A stretch of DNA of 16,526 nucleotides, taken from assembly GCA_002314635.1 (NCBI GenBank), contig DCGQ01000056.1:1-16526 (forward strand), read 5' to 3'. The DNA is from Clostridiales bacterium UBA1774 (lineage in GTDB: Bacteria > Bacillota > Clostridia > Oscillospirales > Oscillospiraceae). The notes below the pieces were generated by a model. That model searched no databases, was not told the DNA's origin, and saw nothing but the letters and a program-made list of their open reading frames with translations. Below, one piece after another: positions 8,767 to 14,323 of the stretch. Position 1 is the first letter of the stretch. Every line of letters starts with the position of its first letter. A program made the position numbers and the translations under genes.

Positions 8767-9438
8767 TCAGCCGTAGATGCGGCATTGTGCATATTTGGAA
8801 AAAGCGGAGGCATGGCGGCCGGGGATCGTCACGGTGTCCCGTATGATGTCCGGCAGGTATTCGTCCCACTTTACCTCCAACAGAATGGGTGCCTGTCCCG
8901 CAGGCATGGTCAGGGTATCCGGATTCAGGAAGTCGGTGCGGAAATCCCCGGTGCGGATATCGTAGTCGATGGTCACGCGCACATTCCCCGCCGGGTAGAG
9001 AAACGGTTCCCGGGTGTAATCCACGATGGTTTTCGGCCCCAGCTGCTGGCCGCGCATTTTGGAATACAGCTCCTGACACAGAGGGCGGCCGCTTTGGAGC
9101 ATCCATCCGGTCTCTCCCGCGCACAGCAGCTCCGCCTCCGCCGCCGAGATTCGGCAGCTTTCCTTGGCGCAGAGTCCGTTGATCTTGCTTTTCTTTTCCA
9201 GCGAGAGGAACGAGGTATCTCCGTTATAGTAACGGATGCGGAATTTCTCCCGCATATTCACACCATCCAGCTTTTCCCGCAGCGCCTTGTCCGACGGGGT
9301 ATCGAAATACAGACTTCGGATGAAGTATTTCCCGTCCACCGCATGGGGATCCGGCTGCATCACCGCCCGAAGCCGCATCCGCAGGGTCAGGTAATCGGCC
9401 TGATTCAGCTCGTGCTTCCATTCATGGCGAAATTTCAT
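8767..9438 (-). CDS. VTC-domain polyphosphate polymerase
   Basis: The 223-residue product matches the VTC (vacuolar transporter chaperone) catalytic domain, which makes polyphosphate from ATP inside a tunnel-shaped fold. Visible hallmarks from the chosen start are RHEWKHEL near the N-terminus, SLYFDTP, REKFRIRYY, LEKKSKING, RVTIDYDIR, ILLEVKWDEYLPD and SKYAQCR. The basic residues line the phosphate tunnel in the family, and the late Glu is the metal ligand. No membrane segment is seen, so the DUF4956 protein may anchor it. I place the start at 9438 rather than the in-frame TTG at 9462, because AAAGGAG (9446-9452) lies 7 nt before this ATG and inside the longer version. It is the first gene of the VTC-DUF4956-CotH operon. 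Confidence 0.88.
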   Translation of the reverse strand: MKFRHEWKHELNQADYLTLRMRLRAVMQPDPHAVDGKYFIRSLYFDTPSDKALREKLDGVNMREKFRIRYYNGDTSFLSLEKKSKINGLCAKESCRISAAEAELLCAGETGWMLQSGRPLCQELYSKMRGQQLGPKTIVDYTREPFLYPAGNVRVTIDYDIRTGDFRTDFLNPDTLTMPAGQAPILLEVKWDEYLPDIIRDTVTIPGRHASAFSKYAQCRIYG

Positions 9439-9445
9439 ATTGCTT

Positions 9446-9452
9446 CTCCTTT
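9446..9452 (-). promoter_or_regulatory. Ribosome binding site that fixes the VTC start
   Basis: AAAGGAG on the minus strand lies 7 nt before the ATG at 9438. The alternative TTG start at 9462 would place this site inside the coding region, so the shorter form is preferred. Confidence 0.8.
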
Positions 9453-9493
9453 CTGACAGCAAGGCGCTGCCCCGCCGCCGTCTTACGGGTTAC

Positions 9494-9526
9494 AATATAG
9501 CAGTTCAAGCTGAAACGACGCTGAAA
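9494..9526 (-). promoter_or_regulatory. Predicted PhoB/OmpR-type activated promoter of the VTC-DUF4956-CotH operon
   Basis: Read on the minus strand, two perfect TTTCAGC heptamers (9520-9526 and 9509-9515) are separated by 4 nt, an 11-bp period. The second ends 9 nt before a -10-like TATATT (9494-9499). No good -35 is present, as is usual when a PhoB/OmpR-family activator occupies that place. The transcript would start near 9487 with a leader of about 50 nt. Confidence 0.65.
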
Positions 9527-9556
9527 TTTCCTGTAAATAAATTATGAATTTCATTT

Positions 9557-9589
9557 TTTCAGTTTCATTTCAGCTTTTCGGTGTAGTAT
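9557..9589 (+). promoter_or_regulatory. Predicted autoregulated promoter of the two-component system
   Basis: TTTCAGT (9557-9563) and TTTCAGC (9568-9574) form a direct repeat with 4-nt spacing. The second box ends 9 nt before TAGTAT (9584-9589); an overlapping TATAGT (9587-9592) is an alternative -10. The geometry is the mirror image of that in the divergent operon promoter. A good GGAGG (9610-9614) lies 6 nt before the response-regulator ATG. Confidence 0.6.
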
Positions 9590-9620
9590 AGTTGCAATCA
9601 GGATAATACGGAGGTACATC

Positions 9621-10298
9621 ATGAAGGTACTGATTATCGAAGACGAAAAGCTGCTGGCCGATTCCATCAAGGCGCTGCTGGAGCAGAAGGGTTTTGAGGT
9701 GGAATGCGCCTATGACGGGAAAACCGGTGAGGACTATGCGGAGCTGGGCATTTATGATCTGCTGATCCTGGATGTGATGATGCCGGAGATGGACGGCTAT
9801 GAGGTGGCGCGGCTGGTACGCGCCAAACGCTGCGCCACGCCGATTCTGATGCTGACCGCAAAATCCGAGCTGGAGGATCGGATTCGGGGTCTGAACGCAG
9901 GCGCGGATTACTATCTGACCAAGCCCTTTGATTCCCGGGAGCTGATGGCCTGCATTCATGCGCTGCTGCGGCGGCAGGGCGGGCAGGTGGACGAGATGCG
10001 CTGCGGCAATACCGCTCTGGATCTCAGCACCCGGGTCCTCAGCTGCGGCGAGAAAAGCATCCGGCTCAGCGACCGGGAGTTTGACATGATGCGCTTTTTG
10101 CTCCAGTCCCGGAACCGAATCCTGTCCAAGGAGGTGCTGCTGGTGCGGATCTGGGGCTTTGAATCCAACGCCACCGGCAACCATGTGGAGGTCTACATCG
10201 GCTTTCTGCGGAAGAAGCTGCAAAGCATCGGCTCCGATCTGCGGATCGAAGCCGTCCGCAGGCAGGGCTACCTGCTGGAAACGGAGGAGCCATGCTGA
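9621..10298 (+). CDS. OmpR/PhoB-family response regulator
   Basis: The 225-residue protein has a receiver domain (1 to about 118) with the acidic pocket Glu7/Asp8, phospho-acceptor Asp51 in LILDVMMPEMDG, Thr79 in LMLTA and Lys101 in LTKPF. A winged-helix DNA-binding domain follows (about 128-223), with the family motifs LSDREFDMM, ILSKEVLLVRIWG, VEVYIGFLRKKL and RRQGYLLE. It should bind DNA as a dimer on direct repeats, and such repeats lie in its own upstream region and face the VTC operon. It overlaps the kinase start by 7 nt (ATGCTGA), so the pair is translationally coupled. The signal is unknown; phosphate, envelope stress or antimicrobial peptides are all possible. Confidence 0.95.
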   Translation: MKVLIIEDEKLLADSIKALLEQKGFEVECAYDGKTGEDYAELGIYDLLILDVMMPEMDGYEVARLVRAKRCATPILMLTAKSELEDRIRGLNAGADYYLTKPFDSRELMACIHALLRRQGGQVDEMRCGNTALDLSTRVLSCGEKSIRLSDREFDMMRFLLQSRNRILSKEVLLVRIWGFESNATGNHVEVYIGFLRKKLQSIGSDLRIEAVRRQGYLLETEEPC

Positions 10299-11509
10299 AA
10301 AAACTGCGGCTCAAATTCATTCTCATCAATATGCTGATCATCACCGTCATGCTCGGTGTGGTCTTTGCCCTGCTGCTGAGCTCCACCAGCCGGAATCTGG
10401 AACGGGAGAGCATGGAGATGATGGAGCGCATTGCCAGAAATCCCACGCGGGCTTCCCGGCCTCTGGAAATGCCGGAAGGGGTTCCGGAGGTGCGCCTCCC
10501 CTATTTCAGCATCCGGCGGGACGACAGCGGCCAGATTGAGGAGATCGGCGGCGACCTGTTCGACCTGTCCGATGAAGGACTGCGGGACGATCTGCTTTCC
10601 GCAGTGGACGCTTCCCGGGAACCAACCGGGGTGCTGAAAGCGTATCACCTGCGCTTCACCCGCTTCGATACCCCTGCGGGGGAGATTCTGGTGTTTGCCG
10701 ACATAAGCAGTGAGCAGTCCACCCTGCGCAATCTGATCAAAACCGTGGTGCTGATCGGCTCCGCTGCCTATCTGGTGCTGGCGGGCATCTGCATTCTGCT
10801 GTCCCGCTGGGCGGTGAAGCCGGTGGATCGGGCATGGCAGCAGCAGAAGCAGTTCGCGGCGGACGCATCCCACGAGCTGAAAACGCCGCTGACGGTGATC
10901 ATGACCAATGCGGAGCTGCTGAACTCCCGCTCCCTGTCCGAGCCGGACCGGCAGCGGTTCACGGACAATATCCTCACCATGTCCCGGCAGATGCGGGGAT
11001 TGGTGGAAAGCCTGCTGGAGCTGGCAAGGATGGACGCGGGTACCCATGTCTCGCCGCCTCAGACGCTGAACCTGAGCGACGCGGTTTCCGCTGCCGCCAT
11101 GGTGTTTGAGCCGGTGTTTTTTGAAAAGGAGCTGCCGTTTACCTATGAGGTAGCTCCGGACATCACGATGCTGGGCAATGAAGGCCAGCTTCGGCAGCTG
11201 GTGGAGATTTTGCTGGACAATGCGGCCAAATACGTCTCCCCCGGCGGTGAGACCCGGCTGACCCTTCGCCGCACCGGCCACCGCCGCTGTCTGCTGGAGG
11301 CCGCCAATCAGGGCGAACCCATCCCGGCAGCGGAGCTGAAGGAGCTGTTCAAGCGCTTCTACCGGGCGGACAAGGTTCGAACCATGAATCACAGCTACGG
11401 TCTGGGTCTGTCCATTGCGAAAAACATCACCGAGGCCCACCGGGGCCGCATCTGGGCGGAAAGCCGCGGCGGGTTCAACCGCTTTTTCGTGGAGCTTCCC
11501 ACCAGATAG
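10292..11509 (+). CDS. Membrane sensor histidine kinase, partner of the response regulator
   Basis: The 405-residue protein has transmembrane segments at about 9-30 and 148-170, enclosing an extracellular sensor of about 115 residues with no recognisable fold. A short HAMP-like linker leads to the H box DASHELKTPLT with His194 as phosphorylated residue. The ATPase part shows the N box LLDNAAKY (Asn310), a G1-type box ANQGEPIP, the F box FKRFYRAD and the G2 box YGLGLSIAKNI. The G1 box has Asn in place of the common Asp (ANQG), which is seen in part of this kinase group. A ribosome site GGAGGAG lies inside the end of the regulator gene. Orthodox kinase fed by an unknown envelope signal. Confidence 0.94.
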   Translation: MLKKLRLKFILINMLIITVMLGVVFALLLSSTSRNLERESMEMMERIARNPTRASRPLEMPEGVPEVRLPYFSIRRDDSGQIEEIGGDLFDLSDEGLRDDLLSAVDASREPTGVLKAYHLRFTRFDTPAGEILVFADISSEQSTLRNLIKTVVLIGSAAYLVLAGICILLSRWAVKPVDRAWQQQKQFAADASHELKTPLTVIMTNAELLNSRSLSEPDRQRFTDNILTMSRQMRGLVESLLELARMDAGTHVSPPQTLNLSDAVSAAAMVFEPVFFEKELPFTYEVAPDITMLGNEGQLRQLVEILLDNAAKYVSPGGETRLTLRRTGHRRCLLEAANQGEPIPAAELKELFKRFYRADKVRTMNHSYGLGLSIAKNITEAHRGRIWAESRGGFNRFFVELPTR

Positions 11510-11529
11510 GCAGCAAGAGGGCACGGATT

Positions 11530-11545
11530 CCCTGACCTATCAGGG
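11530..11545. other. Small perfect hairpin after the kinase gene
   Basis: CCCTGA, four loop bases and TCAGGG form a perfect 6-bp stem 21 nt after the histidine kinase stop. The terminator just downstream contains the same CCTGA...TCAGG core. It may be an auxiliary 3' structure; no function can be assigned. Confidence 0.3.
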
Positions 11546-11574
11546 CAAACCGCAGACAGACCACTGAGGTAAAA

Positions 11575-11615
11575 AAAAGCAGAGAATCCTGAGCGAATCA
11601 GGGTTCTCTGCTTTT
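11575..11615. terminator. Strong bidirectional terminator between converging genes
   Basis: Arms 11575-11592 and 11598-11615 pair over 18 positions with one G-U type pair and a 5-nt loop (GCGAA). An eight-A run (11571-11578) on the left gives eight U for the minus-strand transcript. A T-run (11612-11615) on the right serves the plus strand. It ends both the two-component operon and the YbjN/kinase-like operon. Confidence 0.9.
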
Positions 11616-11649
11616 CCGTTTTCAGCGCTGCGCTCCGGCGTCCGTCGGA

Positions 11650-13326
11650 TCATCCCAGTGCAATATTTTTCTTGTTTTGGACTGTACCCGTTGTCTTGTT
11701 TTGGACTGTACCCGTTGTATTCTGGCGTGCGGTCGTCTTCTGTTTCTGATCCTTGTTCATATATTGTTCCTTGTAATCATTGAGGCTTGTTGCCAATGCC
11801 CTCAGGACAGAGTCAGAGGAAGAAAGGTCCTGCAGCCGGAATTTGCCGTTTGCCACGTCTTTTACCAGATTTTTGGTGACAGGATTCGCGGTAAAACTTG
11901 CATATTTGCGCTCAAAGACCTCCGGTGAAAACTGTTTATTGATCTCCTTTTCATAGTCAGCATTCTTGGGAACATTGGCCGCCTCGATGTCCTTCTTCAT
12001 ATGCTGTGAAAAAAGGATTTTGTTGACGCCCGCTGCCCTGACCTTGGGGTCAGCGGACAGGATCTGTGCAAAGCCTTCTTCCCGAAGCCGGATGGTTTTC
12101 TCTTTCCCTATGGATTCCGGTGTGACGGTCTTTTCCCGGAATGCGGTAAATTTCCCGTTTGGAAGGTATTCGTTCCTCAGCCTGTCGGCCTCCTCCGGTG
12201 TAACATTGTTGCAGCGTTCCCGGACAAGTTCTCCGAAGAAGCGGTTATACTCACGGCCAAGCTCGTTTTTGCGTTTCAGAATGTTGGTATAGGTCTGAGC
12301 ATATTTACTCGGGTCCTTTTTCCGGACGTTATCCAGATAGACGGAGAAGGTTTTCATATAATCCTCGTCATTCATGGAAACGATTTCGTTGACCTTGTTC
12401 TTCATCGTGGTCAGGTTCAGATTGATCCGCCCCTTGGCGTACTCGGAAAATACGCCGTTATACAGGGTGTCGTAATTGTGCGGCTTGTAGGTGCTGCTCA
12501 TGTGCTGCGCCCCGTCGGACAGGATTTTCTTGAAGGCGTTTTCCTTATCGATACCGTGGAGCGTGTACTTGCCCGAACCGGGGTTGGGTTCCGTGACCAG
12601 AAAGTTTTCTCCCTTGGTGTCGAAATTGCAAAGCAGCCAGTCAGTCACGTGCTCCCGCAGGATCTGGTCGCCCATACCTTCGATATCCTTAAATTCTTTC
12701 TGGTGCATCCGGGTGTGATGCCGTGAGAAATAGAACAGATCCGTCCCGTCCGTTTTCACAACATTCGGAACCTCGCGCTGGAAGGAAACAATGCCGTCCT
12801 CCTTGGTTTTGCTGGCGAAGGCTTCGACTGCCGTAGCGGGATCGATGATTTTCTGCAGCTTATAACCTGCCTCCGTCAGCAGCGCGCCGGATTGTTTCGT
12901 CCGGCCCACGCTGTCCTCGGCACGCTTCATAAGCCACTTGCTGTTGTCTTCGCCGGTGTAGGACATCATGGTCTTTGTGCCGCCGATCTGCTTCGGCTTG
13001 CGATCGCCAAGCGTTATTTTATGTGTGCCGGTGGTAACGCTGGCATTGATTTTAAGATTTTCTTTCTGTTTCGCGGAAAGGGTGGAGATATCCACCTCCG
13101 CAGTAGGAGGATCAACGGGATTCGGCTGTTTTTTCCACGGACGCAGTCCCCACAGCTTCTTGAAGCCGGAAATAATGGCCTTGCAGGGATCATAGATGAA
13201 CGCGTGCTTCAGATCGTGCCGTGCATTGTAAAGAAAATCAATGAGGCCGGACTTCTTTCGCTGCTTGGCAAGCTGCTGCTTTTCTGCATCCGTAATATCC
13301 GGATAGGCTCTTTCTTTCTTAGGCAT
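11650..13326 (-). CDS. Putative kinase-fold protein with PI3/4-kinase or HipA-like motifs
   Basis: I do not recognise this 558-residue protein as a named family, but residues 113-265 read like a remote kinase of the PI3/4-kinase, HipA or actin-fragmin-kinase type. These are: a glycine turn IGGTKTMMSYTGEDN then WLMK with Lys134 as candidate ATP lysine; SFQREVP (181-187) as hinge; DWLLCNFDTKGENFLV (229-244) as catalytic loop with Asp236 and Asn241; and LHGIDKENAF (257-265) with Asp260 as metal ligand. The rest is helical and charged, rich in Lys and Asn, with no signal peptide or clear membrane segment. The C-terminus carries two identical TTGTVQNK units. It follows the YbjN gene by 51 nt, with GAGGTG 7 nt before its ATG. 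Composition is more AT-rich than its neighbours, hinting at transfer. Substrate (lipid, protein or other) cannot be told. Confidence 0.6.
   Translation of the reverse strand: MPKKERAYPDITDAEKQQLAKQRKKSGLIDFLYNARHDLKHAFIYDPCKAIISGFKKLWGLRPWKKQPNPVDPPTAEVDISTLSAKQKENLKINASVTTGTHKITLGDRKPKQIGGTKTMMSYTGEDNSKWLMKRAEDSVGRTKQSGALLTEAGYKLQKIIDPATAVEAFASKTKEDGIVSFQREVPNVVKTDGTDLFYFSRHHTRMHQKEFKDIEGMGDQILREHVTDWLLCNFDTKGENFLVTEPNPGSGKYTLHGIDKENAFKKILSDGAQHMSSTYKPHNYDTLYNGVFSEYAKGRINLNLTTMKNKVNEIVSMNDEDYMKTFSVYLDNVRKKDPSKYAQTYTNILKRKNELGREYNRFFGELVRERCNNVTPEEADRLRNEYLPNGKFTAFREKTVTPESIGKEKTIRLREEGFAQILSADPKVRAAGVNKILFSQHMKKDIEAANVPKNADYEKEINKQFSPEVFERKYASFTANPVTKNLVKDVANGKFRLQDLSSSDSVLRALATSLNDYKEQYMNKDQKQKTTARQNTTGTVQNKTTGTVQNKKNIALG
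11671..11718 (-). repeat. Perfect 24-bp tandem duplication at the 3' end of the kinase-like gene
   Basis: Positions 11671-11694 and 11695-11718 are identical. In frame they encode two consecutive TTGTVQNK octapeptides close to the C-terminus, preceded by a partial copy (NTTGTVQNK shares its start). Perfect identity points to recent slippage, so copy number may vary between strains. Confidence 0.9.
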
Positions 13327-13377
13327 AACAACACCTCATATCTTGCAGATAATATCGTACACGCACTCCTGCGGAAC

Positions 13378-13842
13378 TCAGCTCTCCAGCTTCTCCACAA
13401 GGAGCGAAATGTTGATTTTCGGGTGAAGCAGAAGCACACGAAGCCCGGGGTGATAGCGGTGGATGATGCTGAATGGCCCCACGATCACCGCCTCCAGCAG
13501 CGCCTCCGGGACGACTCCGTCCGGACAGTAGCCAAAGGTTTTGTACTGCACGGCGCCTTCCGCATAGTCCAGCTCGAAATTGCCGTTTATGAGGCCGTAA
13601 TTGACCCGGTGGAGATATTCGCCAACGACAGGATACATTTCCGTCGGAATCTCCGTGGGGAGAACACAGTAACAGACAAAGGCATCCTCCATAAGATGGA
13701 TCACGACCTCCATCGGATATTCCTCGTTTTCCAGTCCGAACTCCGTCATAAGATAGTTGTTCTTTTTATCGAAAGCGAAAACAATCTGCTTTTCACGCAA
13801 ATAGTCGGTTACGGCTTTTGCAATCTGATTCGTGTAATCCAT
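13378..13842 (-). CDS. YbjN-domain protein (type III chaperone-like fold)
   Basis: The 154-residue acidic protein contains the YbjN core at residues 74-103: GEYLHRVNYGLINGNFELDY followed by AEGAVQYKTF. It has the usual N-terminal helix and strands before it and a C-terminal helix after it. YbjN domains share the fold of CesT/SycE-type secretion chaperones; several are described as regulators or multi-copy suppressors, and most are uncharacterised. There is no signal peptide or membrane segment. The ATG at 13842 has AAAGGA about 12 nt upstream, a rather wide spacing. It is the first gene of the unit with the kinase-like protein, which makes a chaperone, adaptor or inhibitor role for that protein a reasonable inference, not proven. 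Confidence 0.8.
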   Translation of the reverse strand: MDYTNQIAKAVTDYLREKQIVFAFDKKNNYLMTEFGLENEEYPMEVVIHLMEDAFVCYCVLPTEIPTEMYPVVGEYLHRVNYGLINGNFELDYAEGAVQYKTFGYCPDGVVPEALLEAVIVGPFSIIHRYHPGLRVLLLHPKINISLLVEKLES

Positions 13843-13910
13843 TTCTGTTTCAGTCCTTTAGTCATAGAAAAAGTTATAACCATCTGATCGCCGGATGATT
13901 GTCCGGAATG

Positions 13911-13939
13911 ATTATATAAATTTTGTATGTATTTGTAAA
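13911..13939 (-). promoter_or_regulatory. Sigma-A type promoter of the YbjN/kinase-like operon
   Basis: On the minus strand TTTACA (13934-13939) and TATAAT (13911-13916) are separated by 17 nt, with only one mismatch to consensus overall. The transcript would start near 13904 and has a leader of about 60 nt that can form a small CCGGA/TCCGG hairpin. Confidence 0.8.
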
Positions 13940-13944
13940 TACAT
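13927..13944. promoter_or_regulatory. Perfect palindrome over the -35 element, probable operator
   Basis: ATGTATTTGTAAATACAT is an 8-bp perfect inverted repeat with a 2-bp centre. It covers the whole -35 hexamer of the YbjN/kinase-like promoter, the place where a dimeric repressor would block RNA polymerase. The cognate regulator is not in the window. Confidence 0.55.
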
Positions 13945-14243
13945 TTTCTGAAAAGACCTGCGGAATCAAACAGATTCAGCGCATTCCCGGTGTGCTGTAC
14001 CCATAATACTCCGCAGCGCGCAGAAGGTTACAATGGGGCGGCCTTTTTTCATCCCAAATCTCCTCTGGAATCAGCGCACGCCGATGAGCCGCCCGATATG
14101 ATCTTTTTTATTTGCTTCATCATAACGGAATACCGCGTCCTTTGCAATCGAAATCCGCACACCAAAACCGTGATTTTCCACAAAGACCACCTTCGCTCCG
14201 TCTGTCATTTTGCATATTTTTCCCTATTAATATTACTATTATA
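13945..14243. other. Gene-free spacer between divergent transcription units
   Basis: No convincing coding region is visible: the open frames here lack ribosome sites and recognisable sequence. The only structure seen is a 7-bp complementarity, GGGCGGC (14036-14042) with GCCGCCC (14088-14094), enclosing 45 nt and followed 9 nt later by a T-run. It may be a remnant terminator or an untranslated RNA structure. The last 40 bp are very AT-rich and lead into the solute-binding protein promoter, where they could act as an UP-like element. Confidence 0.4.
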
Positions 14244-14272
14244 TTGACTTTTAATCTCATTAGTGCTACCAT
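14244..14272 (+). promoter_or_regulatory. Promoter of the solute-binding lipoprotein gene
   Basis: TTGACT (14244-14249) and TACCAT (14267-14272) are spaced by 17 nt, downstream of an AT-rich tract. The leader is about 45 nt and ends in a perfect AGGAGG (14310-14315) 8 nt before the ATG, which suits a highly expressed gene. Confidence 0.7.
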
Positions 14273-14323
14273 ATGTTCACAGGACGGTAATCCGTTCTAA
14301 ATATTTCATAGGAGGAATCGTAT

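Noticed and set aside
10268..11524. 418-codon minus-strand open frame opposite the histidine kinase
   Set aside because: Antisense of a clear histidine kinase with all catalytic boxes; no independent coding evidence.
12892..13887. 331-codon plus-strand open frame opposite the kinase-like and YbjN genes
   Set aside because: It crosses two minus-strand genes and their spacer in the aligned antisense frame, includes the minus-strand ribosome sites, and shows no domain.
13990..14300. Small plus-strand open frames of 85 and 62 codons in the spacer
   Set aside because: No ribosome site, no recognisable sequence, and they overlap the AT-rich promoter region of the solute-binding protein gene.
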